Assembly: GCA_041557595.1 (NCBI GenBank)
Contig: JBFFGE010000033.1
Coordinates: 1 to 29,897, forward strand
Reading direction: 5' to 3'
DNA length: 29,897 nucleotides
Origin: JAOTYV01 sp041557595
Lineage (GTDB): Bacteria; Pseudomonadota; Alphaproteobacteria; UBA8366
The translations under genes and the position numbers were made by a program. Shown here one piece after another: positions 8,264-16,467 of this stretch (positions are counted from its first letter, which is position 1; every line of letters begins with the position of its first letter). The notes beneath the pieces are model-generated. The model did not search any database. It saw only the letters and a list, made by a program, of their open reading frames with translations, and was not told the origin of the DNA.

Positions 8264-9082
8264 ATGACGGGTCGACAGCTTCACACCTCCATTGCCTTGC
8301 TTACCGCGATGCTCTTTGCGGCGCCGCTTTCCGGTGCTCACGGCGCCCCGCAGGCGCTGGCCCTGTTGAATACCGGCGGGCCGGTACCGCTGACCTGCGC
8401 CGACGGCATCTGCAAGGCCGAGTTCAGCACCTACTGCCTGCAGCAGGAGCGCGACCTGCCCGGCGCGGGGGTCGCTTACACGGTCGCGCAAGACGGCCCG
8501 GTGCGGCTGGTCCTGACCGGCGCGGACGGCACTATCCGGACGCTGCCGGCGGCGGCGCATATCCGCGTCACGGCGGCGCGCGCGAGCCATACGGCCGTGG
8601 TCATTGAGATGCCGCAGGCGTCGCTGGCGGCGCTCGGCGCGCAGCGGGCCGCGATCGATGTCGGCGACCGGGTGACCCTCACGCCGGTTCCCGTGGCCGG
8701 CGATCCCAACCCGCAATCCGAACAGGATCAGCATATCGCCGCCGGTCCGCTGCGGACCCTCGGCGCCAAGGTGGTCAACCCCGCCGGACCGGCGGTCGCG
8801 ACGGTGCGCGTTCTCAATCGGCTGGTCAACGCCTTGCCGGAAGTCATTGAAATCGACCGCACCGCCGGGAAACGGATGTTGCGGCGGGCGCTAAAGGATG
8901 GCTTCGCCAGCGCACCCTCGCCCCAGGTGACGCAGGCGTCGCAGGAATTCGCCGCGTGCTGGAACACCCGGCATATCGAGGTCGGCGCCTATTCGGTGCG
9001 CAACTGCCTGCAACGCCGCCATGACGGGCTGATGTGGGATCAGGTCAAACGCTATTGGAAGGCCGCCGGCGCCGGAAGCTGA
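8264..9082 (+). CDS. Exported protein of unknown function
   Basis: This is a 272-residue protein that I do not recognise. Residues 1-27 form a signal peptide (short basic start, IALLTAMLFAAPLSGA core, AHG-A cleavage), so it is predicted to be periplasmic. The mature part has early cysteines (CADGICKAEFSTYC, about residues 45-58) and late ones (ACWNT, RNC) that could form disulfides. The C-terminus is basic and tryptophan-containing (WDQVKRYWKAAG). The middle looks beta-rich. A good ribosome-binding site (GGGGAGAT) and a TTGACA element lie upstream. It is transcribed alone between the exporter and the GST, so context gives no function. Confidence 0.75.
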   Translation: MTGRQLHTSIALLTAMLFAAPLSGAHGAPQALALLNTGGPVPLTCADGICKAEFSTYCLQQERDLPGAGVAYTVAQDGPVRLVLTGADGTIRTLPAAAHIRVTAARASHTAVVIEMPQASLAALGAQRAAIDVGDRVTLTPVPVAGDPNPQSEQDQHIAAGPLRTLGAKVVNPAGPAVATVRVLNRLVNALPEVIEIDRTAGKRMLRRALKDGFASAPSPQVTQASQEFAACWNTRHIEVGAYSVRNCLQRRHDGLMWDQVKRYWKAAGAGS

Positions 9083-9104
9083 ACGGCGCGGCCGCCAACC
9101 CGCT

Positions 9105-9737
9105 CTACATGTTGAGGCCGCCCAGCGTCGGCATGCCCTTCTTGACGGCCGGCCGTTCCCACAACGCGTCGTACCAGCGCTTGACGTTCGGGTAGTCGTT
9201 CAAATCCGTCGAATGGCGTGGATGGCGGTGCGCCCAGGGCAGGATCGCGACATCGGCGATCGTGTATTCGTCGCCGGCCACGTATTCGTTGTCCGCGAGC
9301 CGACGGTCGAGCACGCCGTACAGCCGATGCGTTTCCTTGGTGTAGCGCTCGACGCCGTACTCGTCGGGCTCATCCATGCCGCGGAAATGATGCACCTGGC
9401 CCAGCATCGGACCGAAACCGCCCATCTGCCACATCAGCCATTCCAGCATGGCGATGCGTTTGCGCGCGTCGGTCGGGATCAGCTTGCCGGTCTTCTCCCC
9501 CAGATAGATCAGGATCGCCCCGGTCTCGAACACCGACACGGGCTTCCCGTCCGGCCCGTCCGGATCGATGATCGCGGGAATGCGGTTGTTCGGCGAAATC
9601 TTCAGGAAGGCCTCGCCGAATTGCTCACCCTTGCTGATGTTGATCGGGTGCTCCTTGTAGGGCAGGCCTACTTCTTCCAGCATGACGGAGACCTTGCGCC
9701 CGTTCGGCGTGGCCCAGGTGTAGAGATCGATGGTCAT
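9105..9737 (-). CDS. Glutathione S-transferase, nu-class-like (YfcG/YghU type)
   Basis: I place the start at ATG 9737, preceded by GGGAG, giving 210 residues. An earlier in-frame start would add 22 residues that do not fit the family. The thioredoxin-fold N-domain opens MTIDLYTWATPNGRKVSVML. The TPNGRK motif (Thr10, Asn12) replaces the usual Tyr/Ser/Cys catalytic residue and is typical of YfcG/YghU-type GSTs, which act mostly as glutathione-dependent disulfide reductases. ISPNNRIPAI (cis-Pro) and FETGAILIYL (glutathione gamma-glutamyl contact) follow. The helical C-domain contains YTIADVAILPW. It is divergent from the DUF1330 gene with a dyad between them, so the two may be co-controlled. Confidence 0.93.
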   Translation of the reverse strand: MTIDLYTWATPNGRKVSVMLEEVGLPYKEHPINISKGEQFGEAFLKISPNNRIPAIIDPDGPDGKPVSVFETGAILIYLGEKTGKLIPTDARKRIAMLEWLMWQMGGFGPMLGQVHHFRGMDEPDEYGVERYTKETHRLYGVLDRRLADNEYVAGDEYTIADVAILPWAHRHPRHSTDLNDYPNVKRWYDALWERPAVKKGMPTLGGLNM

Positions 9738-9779
9738 CGGCGGCTCCCGGTTGATGCGTGGCGCGGGGTTACCCCGCGG

Positions 9780-9802
9780 TGCTAGACTTTTCCCGTCTAG
9801 CA
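9780..9802. promoter_or_regulatory. Perfect dyad (candidate operator) between GST and DUF1330 genes
   Basis: TGCTAGAC at 9780-9787 and its exact reverse complement GTCTAGCA at 9795-9802 flank a 7-bp spacer. The dyad sits in the 90-bp divergent gap, just before a TACATT (-10-like) at 9803-9808 and 25 bp before the DUF1330 start. Its size and position fit a dimeric repressor or activator site. No regulator gene is adjacent. Confidence 0.5.
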
Positions 9803-9827
9803 TACATTAACAAGGGGCGAGAGCACG

Positions 9828-10115
9828 ATGGCGGCATATCTGATCGCGCAAATTTCGATCCACGATCTCGAAACCTTCAAGAAATATCAGGCCGAGGTGC
9901 CGGCGACGATCGCCAAGCACGGCGGCAAGTATCTGGTGCGCGGCGGTGAGGTGACGCCGATGGAAGGCGACTGGCAGCCGGACCGCATGGTGGTGCTGGA
10001 ATTTCCCGACATGGCGACGCTAAAGACCTGGTACAACTCGAACGACTACCAGTCGATCATCGCCCTCCGCACCGACGCCGCCGACGGCGACATGATTTTC
10101 GTGGAGGGGGTGTAG
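9828..10115 (+). CDS. DUF1330 family protein
   Basis: This is a 95-residue protein of the expected DUF1330 length with the ferredoxin-like alpha/beta-barrel dimer pattern. Family features include the opening AAYLIAQISIHD, HGGKYLVRGGEV in the middle and MVVLEFPDMATLKTWYNS toward the end. DUF1330 proteins are small cytoplasmic proteins with no settled function, and an oxygenase-like or binding role is only a guess. A strong ribosome-binding site (AAGGGGCGAG) precedes ATG 9828. Because it diverges from a GST over a perfect dyad, a shared inducer, perhaps an electrophile, is plausible. Confidence 0.92.
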   Translation: MAAYLIAQISIHDLETFKKYQAEVPATIAKHGGKYLVRGGEVTPMEGDWQPDRMVVLEFPDMATLKTWYNSNDYQSIIALRTDAADGDMIFVEGV

Positions 10116-10127
10116 GCTCCCAAGCCC

Positions 10128-10820
10128 TCAATGCACGACACCCTTGTCGAACAGCGGCACACGGGAATCGCGCATGACGACGATCAGCAGCGCGCCGGCG
10201 GCGAAGCCGCCGATATGCGCCCACCACGCGACCTGGCCGCCGATTTCGAAGACGACGTTGAGGATCTGCAGCACGATCCATACCGCCAGCACGAAATAGG
10301 CCGGCAGGTAGAGCGGAAACCATTTGAGCGCCAGCACCAGGATCTTCACCTTCGGGTGCAGCATGATATAGGCGCCCATCACGCCGGCGACCGCGCCGCT
10401 CGCCCCCACCGTCGGTATCTTGACGTCCGGCAGCATCGCCGCGTGGGCAACGCCGCCCGCCGCGCCGCAGACCAGGAAGAACAGCAGGAACTTCCAGTGG
10501 CCCATCGAATCCTCGATGTTGTCGCCGAACACCCACAGGAACAGCATGTTGCCCAGCAGGTGCCAGACGTCGCCATGCAGGAACAGCGAGGTCAGCAACG
10601 TCATTTCGGCGGGAATGGGGCCCAAGGCCGGATCGAGCCGGTCCGCGCCCAGCAGCACCGAGGGGATCATGCCATAGACCAGCACCGCCCGTTCGGCCAG
10701 CAGCGGCGGCAGGTTGATCTCCCACAGGAAGACCAGGACACACACCGCGATGACGGCAAACGTCATGTATTGAAAGGGAATGATGCGGAGCGGGTTGCGG
10801 TCGTACAGCGGCAGCAGCAT
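10128..10820 (-). CDS. Rhomboid-family intramembrane serine protease
   Basis: I choose ATG 10820, preceded by GGAAGGGG, giving 230 residues. An upstream TTG (10859) would add 13 residues. It is a polytopic inner-membrane protein with about six to seven hydrophobic segments. Rhomboid hallmarks are complete: an HxxxxHxxxN motif (His82, His87, Asn91 in HGDVWHLLGN), the catalytic serine Ser141 in VGASGAVAGVMGAY, and the catalytic His202 in WAHIGGFAAGAL. The enzyme should cleave transmembrane substrates within the bilayer. Targets are not evident from context. It is divergent from the deacetylase gene and lies 12 bp from the convergent DUF1330 stop. Confidence 0.95.
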   Translation of the reverse strand: MLLPLYDRNPLRIIPFQYMTFAVIAVCVLVFLWEINLPPLLAERAVLVYGMIPSVLLGADRLDPALGPIPAEMTLLTSLFLHGDVWHLLGNMLFLWVFGDNIEDSMGHWKFLLFFLVCGAAGGVAHAAMLPDVKIPTVGASGAVAGVMGAYIMLHPKVKILVLALKWFPLYLPAYFVLAVWIVLQILNVVFEIGGQVAWWAHIGGFAAGALLIVVMRDSRVPLFDKGVVH

Positions 10821-10951
10821 GGACGTCGCACCCCTTCCCGAATGCCCCGATGCAAACAATCATGGAATCTCTTTGCTATAGTTGGGCATACGGGTCGCCG
10901 GCTCAAGCGTCGATGCGCCGGGCCGGCGACCATCATTGGAGGAAACCAGCC

Positions 10952-11845
10952 ATGCTGCCATCGCTCGACCGCTTCCCGTATTCGCCGATCCGCGCCCGCC
11001 CCGATTTCAGCTGGCCCGACGGCAAACGCGTCGCCGTACATGTCGCCATCAATCTGGAGCATTTCATCTTCGGCGGCGGCGGCGTCAATCTGGATCGCGA
11101 CACGGCGCCGCCCAACCATCGCAGCTACCTTTGGCGGGAATACGGCAACCGCGTCGGCATCTGGCGGCTGCTCGACCTGTTCGACGAGATGGAAATCCCG
11201 ATGGGCGTGATCGCCAACAGCGCCATCTACGAACATTGCCCTGACGTGATGGACGCGTTCCGCGCGCGCGGCGACGAGGTGATCGGCCATGGCCGCACCA
11301 ACTCCAAGCCGCAATCGGAAATGGGCGAGGACGAGGAGCGCGCTATGATCGCCGAGGCCACGCGCATCATCGCCGAAGCCGAAGCCGCGCCGCCGGCGGG
11401 CTGGCTCAGCCCCTACCTGATGCCGTCGGACAACACGCCCGATCTGTTGAAGGAAGCGGGCTACACCTATCTGCTCGACTGGGGCCTGTGCGACGACCAG
11501 CCCTTCTGGTCGCGCACCAGGGCCGGCCCCCTGCTGGCCGTGCCCTACACGATCGAGCTCAACGACCAGCCGGCCATGGTCTATCGCCGCGACCGGCCGC
11601 GCGATTTCGCCGAGATGTCGATCGACCATCTGAACGAACACATCAACGGCTCGGCGCGATACAGCACGGTCTGCGTCATCTCGCTGCACAGCTTCATCGT
11701 CGGCCAGCCTTTCCGGCTCGCCCATCTGCGACACATTCTGGAGCACATACGCGCGCGCAAGGATGAGGTTTGGCTGACCCGGCCCGGCGACATCGCGCGG
11801 CACTACATGGCGCTGCCGGAGGAGTCGCAGTTGACCGTGGCGTGA
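10952..11845 (+). CDS. Polysaccharide-deacetylase-fold hydrolase (PuuE/allantoinase-like subgroup)
   Basis: The start ATG 10952 has a textbook GGAGGAAA ribosome-binding site and gives 297 residues. Earlier in-frame starts overlap the rhomboid region. The protein has the NodB-type (beta/alpha) barrel pattern of the CE4-like group that includes PuuE allantoinases: WPDGKRVAVHVAINLEHF near the N-terminus, VIGHGRTNS (His113) for the second motif, and SPYLMPSDNTPDLL and VISLHSFIVGQPFRL further on. The classic TFDDG metal-binding Asp pair is not seen (INLEHF instead), which fits the PuuE-like subgroup rather than true chitin or peptidoglycan deacetylases. No signal peptide is present, so a cytoplasmic amide hydrolase is inferred. 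The substrate is unknown. Confidence 0.85.
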   Translation: MLPSLDRFPYSPIRARPDFSWPDGKRVAVHVAINLEHFIFGGGGVNLDRDTAPPNHRSYLWREYGNRVGIWRLLDLFDEMEIPMGVIANSAIYEHCPDVMDAFRARGDEVIGHGRTNSKPQSEMGEDEERAMIAEATRIIAEAEAAPPAGWLSPYLMPSDNTPDLLKEAGYTYLLDWGLCDDQPFWSRTRAGPLLAVPYTIELNDQPAMVYRRDRPRDFAEMSIDHLNEHINGSARYSTVCVISLHSFIVGQPFRLAHLRHILEHIRARKDEVWLTRPGDIARHYMALPEESQLTVA

Positions 11846-11863
11846 GGAGGAGTCTCATCCTTG

Positions 11864-12610
11864 TTACGTCTTGCGCTCACGGCGCCTCCTCGCTCGGCGC
11901 GAAAGCATATTGAGGCTTTCCACAAGCGCCGAGAACGCCATCGCGGCGTAAATATAACCTTTCGGCACCGGCGCCCCGAATCCTTCGGCAATCAGCGTGG
12001 TTCCGATCAACAGGAGAAAACCGAGCGCGAGCATGACGATCGTCGGATTGGCGTGAATGAAGTCGGCCAGGGGATCGGCGGCAATCAGCATGACGACGAC
12101 GGCGACCACAACCGCGACCACCATGATCGGCAAATGCGGCGTCATCCCGACCGCGGTGATGATGCTGTCGATGGAAAACACCAGGTCGAGCGCCAGGATC
12201 TGTCCCACCACCCCGGCAAATCCGGGCGCGGCGCGCGCGGCGCCGGAAGGGGACTGGTCCGGTTCCGGATCGACATTGTGATGAATCTCCCGCGTCGCCT
12301 TCCAAACGAGAAACAGGCCGCCGGCAATCAGGATGATGTCGCGCCAGGAAAAGCCCTGATCGAATACGGTGAAGATGGGTTCGGTGAGCTGGATGATAAA
12401 CGCGATGGTCGCCAGCAAGACGAGCCGCAGGATCAGCGCCCCGGCGATGCCTATCCGGCGGGCGCGCGGACGATTCTGTTCCGGCAGTTTATTCGTGAGA
12501 ATCGAGATGAAGATCAAATTGTCGATCCCGAGGACCACCTCCATGACGATCAGCGTCGCAAGCGCGACCCACGCCGCAGGATCCGCGGCGAGCGCTACCC
12601 AGCTTTCCAT
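11864..12610 (-). CDS. TerC-family integral membrane protein
   Basis: This is a 248-residue protein from ATG 12610 (TAGGGG eight bases upstream). Seven or more hydrophobic segments are seen. TerC/YgdQ signatures are clear: LATLIVMEVVLGIDNLIF near the N-terminus and LALDLVFSIDSIITAVGM in the second half, two related halves that each carry an acidic residue inside the membrane (ExxLGxDN and DxxFSxDS). TerC-type proteins are linked to manganese or other metal export and metalation of secreted enzymes, and to tellurite resistance. The specific ion cannot be read here. It is convergent with the deacetylase gene (18 bp between stops) and divergent from the DUF2786 gene. Confidence 0.93.
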   Translation of the reverse strand: MESWVALAADPAAWVALATLIVMEVVLGIDNLIFISILTNKLPEQNRPRARRIGIAGALILRLVLLATIAFIIQLTEPIFTVFDQGFSWRDIILIAGGLFLVWKATREIHHNVDPEPDQSPSGAARAAPGFAGVVGQILALDLVFSIDSIITAVGMTPHLPIMVVAVVVAVVVMLIAADPLADFIHANPTIVMLALGFLLLIGTTLIAEGFGAPVPKGYIYAAMAFSALVESLNMLSRRARRRRERKT

Positions 12611-12808
12611 GCACTGTGCCCCTAATCTTTCCCAACCGGCCCTAAAGGTGAGGACAGAAACACGCGCAAACAAGGTTTATTAAAGTAATTGATATTTTTC
12701 AAAGCATTGTCGCGATGTACCTGTTCCTTGCGACAGGATCACCCACTGCACAGGCGACGTAGATTTCGATGATTTCGGCAATTCACCCGGTGGGCGATTT
12801 GGTGTAGT

Positions 12809-13399
12809 TTGGTCGGCTATGACAGCGGTGTCGCAGAGATCGCCGCAAGGGGAAAGCCGATTACCAAGCCCTTCACCGAGGTCGAGCAGGCGCGTTTCCG
12901 GAACCTGCTGGAACTAGCCAACAGCAGTCCGTATCAGGGCGAACGCGACAACGCAGTCGCGGCGGCCGAGCGGCTGGCCAAACGTCATGGCATGACGCTC
13001 GAGGAAGCCGCTACCGGACGCACCCAGGCCCCGCCCCGGGAGTTCGTCGAGCGCAGCCCCGGTGTCTCGCAGATGCGCGACCTGACGCATGTCGTCCACT
13101 TGATGGATTATCAGATCCAACTCGACAAGGCGCGCATCGCCGAGGCCATGGAGCAGGCGAAATCGCGCGGCTTGAAAATCGACACACCGAAGAAGGGCCG
13201 GCCCCGCGCGGTACGGGAATGGCGCACGACGCGAAGCAAGCGCCGCATGGAGCCGCATCAACACGCCCGCGTCCTGATCCGGGAAACCTCGCTCCCGGTC
13301 GAGGAAATCGCCAGTATCACCGGCCTCGACGTCTACAAGGTCGCCGAGGAAAAGCTGAAGCTGCGCAACCCGGGGCCAAAAACGCGCAAGGTTGGCTAA
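12809..13399 (+). CDS. DUF2786 domain protein
   Basis: This is a 196-residue protein if it starts at TTG 12809. An in-frame stop lies at 12770-12772 and no ATG or GTG occurs before residue 60 or so, so TTG is the best available start. Residues about 24-68 (RNLLELANSSPYQGERDNA, then AAAERLAKRHGMTLEEA) match the DUF2786 domain, a small helical module often found in phage- or plasmid-linked proteins. The rest is basic and helical, with a possible helix-turn-helix near residues 160-185 (LPVEEIASITGLDVYKVAEEK). DNA binding is a reasonable inference, not shown. A two-hairpin repeat starts one base after its stop codon. Confidence 0.8.
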   Translation: MVGYDSGVAEIAARGKPITKPFTEVEQARFRNLLELANSSPYQGERDNAVAAAERLAKRHGMTLEEAATGRTQAPPREFVERSPGVSQMRDLTHVVHLMDYQIQLDKARIAEAMEQAKSRGLKIDTPKKGRPRAVREWRTTRSKRRMEPHQHARVLIRETSLPVEEIASITGLDVYKVAEEKLKLRNPGPKTRKVG

Positions 13400-13400
13400 T

Positions 13401-13498
13401 GCAAATTCCGAGCGGACCCAAATGGTTCGCGGCGACGTATGTGCGAAAAAGCAGGGCGATGGACCATATCAGCCGTGTCAATTAAGACGGGAAATGGG
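13401..13498 (+). repeat. Two-hairpin intergenic repeat, copy 1
   Basis: This copy begins GCAAATTCCGAGCGGACC one base after the DUF2786 stop codon and matches 26847-26947 along its length. Hairpin 1 has arms GCGGACC (13412-13418) and GGTTCGC (13424-13430), with one G-T wobble. Next comes the shared CGACGTAT-TGCG-AAA stretch. Hairpin 2 (GGACCATATC ... GGAAATGGGCC) is partly decayed here but perfect in the other copy. Confidence 0.75.
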
Positions 13499-13506
13499 CC
13501 GCCGGC

Positions 13507-14352
13507 TCAAACGCCCAGCTTATCCCGGCAGATCCGGAACCCGCTCTCGACGAACGCGGGCAGGTCGCGCCGCATATCCGCCAGGGACAGCGCCTCGGTG
13601 GCGGTGGCGACGATGCCGACGAACTCATCTGTGTGCCAATGGCCGGTCACCGGCGGCGCCGGCAAGTCCTTGGTATCGATCTCCGACCAGGGGCTGATGT
13701 AGAAATACGGCTCGCCATAGTGTTCGTCGCCCGGCGAAAATCCGACGCCGACGGTGGTGGATTGCTCCGCACCGGCGCCATCGAAATTCACTTCGGTCGC
13801 CAGGTCGTAATGATGCGCCCAACAGCGAACCGGACCCGGCGACAGATCCGAATTTCGACCGGCAAATTCCGAAAGGATTGCCGCCGAAAGCGAAAACCAG
13901 GCGGACAGCGCCGCAAACGTCTCGGCTTGGCCGTCCGTGGAATAGGTCTCGATCGCATCGGTTTCCGGCGGCATTTCATAGCTTGGCGACTGCCCGGAAA
14001 CCGGCTTCAACGCCAGTTTCTCGAGTTCCGCGTCCAACCAGGCATCCGCGTCGCGGACCGCAACGCCTTGCAGCGCCATGCAGGCAAGGCGGTCGGCGCC
14101 CCGATATACCGCCAATTCGAATAGACCGGGGATCAGCGCGACTTCGACGCTCTTGTCGCCTTTCCCGATAGGATGCGACAGAAACCCATTGAAGCCCCGG
14201 TGCCAGCCGAGATTTGCATGGCTGTCGTCATCCTTTGCCGCAAGGTTCACCCGCGCTGCCATGCTGACCGATTGCACGGATTTGTGCGTCATGAAGCGGG
14301 CCGTCGTCAGCGACGCCGGCGCCGCTGAACGAATTTGGTCGATTTCCTTCAT
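13507..14352 (-). CDS. Conserved-looking protein of unknown function, downstream of the Rieske/TPP gene
   Basis: This is a 281-residue cytoplasmic protein from ATG 14352 (AAAGGA upstream). I do not recognise a named family. Visible marks are RCWAHHYDLATEVNF (about residues 176-190), followed by VGFSPGDEHYGEPYFYISPWSE, and GHWHTDEFVG near the end. The His-His-Tyr-Asp cluster and later HWH could bind a metal, but that is a guess. It has no signal peptide or membrane segment. It starts 39 bp after the stop of the Rieske/TPP gene on the same strand, so it is probably co-transcribed and under the same ECF-type promoter. A role as partner or accessory of that enzyme is inferred from this position only. 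Confidence 0.75.
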   Translation of the reverse strand: MKEIDQIRSAAPASLTTARFMTHKSVQSVSMAARVNLAAKDDDSHANLGWHRGFNGFLSHPIGKGDKSVEVALIPGLFELAVYRGADRLACMALQGVAVRDADAWLDAELEKLALKPVSGQSPSYEMPPETDAIETYSTDGQAETFAALSAWFSLSAAILSEFAGRNSDLSPGPVRCWAHHYDLATEVNFDGAGAEQSTTVGVGFSPGDEHYGEPYFYISPWSEIDTKDLPAPPVTGHWHTDEFVGIVATATEALSLADMRRDLPAFVESGFRICRDKLGV

Positions 14353-14391
14353 TACGATCCTTTGCACCAGGTATCTATGCCGCCGTGCGGC

Positions 14392-16377
14392 CTAAACCAG
14401 CTCCGCATCCGTGATGATCTCGACAAGCGACGGGCCCGGCTTCGCAATCGCTTCCTCAAGCACGGATTTCAGCCGGCCGGCATCGGTGACCTTGTAGCCG
14501 TTGCCGCCGCAAAGCTTGGCGAAGGCGGCAAAGGACGGATTGTGAAGATCGGTTTGCCATACCGGCCATTCGCCCGCGCGCTGTTCCTTGGAAATCTTGC
14601 CGAGTTCGCTGTTGTTGAGCAGCACATGGGTAATGTTCATGCCGTATTTGACCGCGGTCGTGAATTCCATCGCGTATTGGCCGAACCCGCCGTCGCCCGA
14701 AATGGAGATGACCTTTCGGCCGGAAAATTCGTCGAAATCCTGCGTCGCCGCCCAGGCGCCCATTGCCGCCGGAAAAGCGAAGCCGATCGATCCCAAATAC
14801 CCCGACATCAGGACCGCCTGACCGCAGGTCTCGAAATAGCGGCCGAATGAATAAGTATTGTTGCCGACATCCACCGGCATGATCGCGTCGCTCGGCGCGA
14901 CCTCGGTCAAGGCGGCAAACACCGACGCGGCGGACAACCCGCCCTTGCCGCCTTCCTTCGCCCGACCGGCCTTTTCGTCCCGCCATTCCTGCCAGCGCGC
15001 CGCGATATCGGACAGCTGATCGGCCGCGGTGAGCTTGGCGGGCAACGCCTCCGCAAACGCGTCTACGGCGCACCCCACCTCGCCCAATACCGGCAGGGTC
15101 ACCGCGTGAAACTTGCCGAGATGCATCGGGTCGAAGTCGACCTGGATGATCGGTTTCGATTCCTCGATCCCCGTATGGTTCGAGAACGATGTGCCGAGAG
15201 CGATGATAAGATCGCACTCGTTCATGAACCAGCTTGCGATCGGCGTGCCGGACCGGCCGAGGACGCCGCAGGCGTTCGGGTGGGTGTCCGGGATGAAGCC
15301 TTTCGCCTTGAACGTGGTCAGGATCGGCGCCTTCAGGCGTTCGGCGAGCTTGATGATCGCCGGCATCGCTTCTCGCGCGCCATAACCGACGATGAAGATT
15401 GGCCGTTTGGCCGGCGCGATCAGTTTCACCGCCTGTTTGACCGCGTCCGCGGACGGCGACACGTGCCGGTCTCCGAGCCGCCCTTCCGGCCCCGCGGGTT
15501 TCGCGGAATCCTCCGCCGGTACCGTCTGCACGTCGTCCGGAAAAATGAGATGCGCGACATCCCGATCGACGAGTGCGCTCTTGCAGGCGAGCGACATAAG
15601 CTCCGCGTGCCGGGAGGTATGCAGCACCGTCTGGGAAAATCGCGAAACCGCCTCGAAGGCTGATGAAAGATCGATCTCCTGGAATGCGCCGGGGCCGAAA
15701 ACCTGCACGTCTACCTGCCCCGTGAGTGCCAGCACCGGCGCCCGGTCGACCTTCGCGTCCCACAATCCGGTCATCAGATTGGTCGCGCCCGGCCCCGCTA
15801 TCGTCAGGCACGCGGCCGGACGGCCGGTCAGCTTGCCGTAGCCCGACGCGGCGAATGCCGCGGCGCCTTCGTGGCGAATACCGATATAGCCGAGATTGCC
15901 GTCCGCCTCCTGGCGGCGCAGTGCATCGGCCAACCCAAGGTTCGAGTGACCGACCATGCCGAAGACGCGCCGCACCCCCCAATTCACCATCGTCTTCGCC
16001 ATGACGTCGGTGACCGTCGCGGTGTGCGCCGGTTCGGCCTCGACTCCGACATAGATCCCGTCCTCGCGCGCCTCGATCGGATACGTCTCCTGGCCGGAGT
16101 CCTCGTGACCGCCCGGCGGCTTGCCGGTGAGCGGGTCGAAATCCCAACCATGCCACGGACAGCGCAACCAGCACTTGCCGTCGATGCCGTGCTCGATCGA
16201 GCCCTCGCCCAACGGACCGCCCTGATGGGGACAATGATTGTCCATCGCCGCGTATTGCCCTTCGAAATGAACGATCGCGACCGACTTCGTGCCGGCGGCC
16301 ACCGCTTTGGCGCGGCCCTCCGGCACCTCGTCCAAATCCGCGACCCGATGCCAGACAATTTCCTGCGGCGTATTCAC
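14392..16377 (-). CDS. Rieske [2Fe-2S]/thiamine-diphosphate enzyme fusion
   Basis: This is a 661-residue protein from GTG 16377 (a TTG sits one codon earlier; G-rich Shine-Dalgarno upstream). Residues about 1-112 are a Rieske domain with both cluster motifs intact: CPH (Cys49, His51) and CPWH (Cys73, His76). Residues about 120-661 are a complete acetolactate-synthase/pyruvate-oxidase-type TPP enzyme. It has the activating glutamate in RHEGAAAF (Glu170), a central domain with IVGYGAREAMP, and the TPP/Mg motif SGDGGFGQYAMEF (from about 560) through LLNN (to 589). TPP enzymes of this fold decarboxylate 2-oxo acids. A fused one-electron carrier suggests an oxidative reaction or electron delivery, which is inference. 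It lies 90 bp below the anti-sigma gene and has its own ECF-like promoter. Confidence 0.9.
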   Translation of the reverse strand: MNTPQEIVWHRVADLDEVPEGRAKAVAAGTKSVAIVHFEGQYAAMDNHCPHQGGPLGEGSIEHGIDGKCWLRCPWHGWDFDPLTGKPPGGHEDSGQETYPIEAREDGIYVGVEAEPAHTATVTDVMAKTMVNWGVRRVFGMVGHSNLGLADALRRQEADGNLGYIGIRHEGAAAFAASGYGKLTGRPAACLTIAGPGATNLMTGLWDAKVDRAPVLALTGQVDVQVFGPGAFQEIDLSSAFEAVSRFSQTVLHTSRHAELMSLACKSALVDRDVAHLIFPDDVQTVPAEDSAKPAGPEGRLGDRHVSPSADAVKQAVKLIAPAKRPIFIVGYGAREAMPAIIKLAERLKAPILTTFKAKGFIPDTHPNACGVLGRSGTPIASWFMNECDLIIALGTSFSNHTGIEESKPIIQVDFDPMHLGKFHAVTLPVLGEVGCAVDAFAEALPAKLTAADQLSDIAARWQEWRDEKAGRAKEGGKGGLSAASVFAALTEVAPSDAIMPVDVGNNTYSFGRYFETCGQAVLMSGYLGSIGFAFPAAMGAWAATQDFDEFSGRKVISISGDGGFGQYAMEFTTAVKYGMNITHVLLNNSELGKISKEQRAGEWPVWQTDLHNPSFAAFAKLCGGNGYKVTDAGRLKSVLEEAIAKPGPSLVEIITDAELV

Positions 16378-16417
16378 CAACTCGACCCCCCACTGTTGAA
16401 CTTCACGAACCCAAGAT

Positions 16418-16446
16418 TAGATGCGGCAACCGGCGGCAAGGTTACA
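16418..16446 (-). promoter_or_regulatory. ECF-type promoter of the Rieske/TPP gene
   Basis: On the minus strand TGTAACC (16446-16440, continuing TT) is followed after 15 bp by GCATCTA (16424-16418), 40 bp before the start codon. The same two words with the same 15-bp gap occur before the antiporter gene (17424-17452). A shared bipartite element of this size, next to an ECF sigma gene, is best read as the -35 and -10 of that sigma factor. Confidence 0.75.
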
Positions 16447-16467
16447 GGCAATGCGCGTATTCGCTAA

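Noticed and set aside
14456..16393. 645-codon alternative minus-strand frame over the Rieske/TPP gene
   Set aside because: It is a shifted frame of the same gene. The Rieske and TPP motifs exist only in the frame reported.
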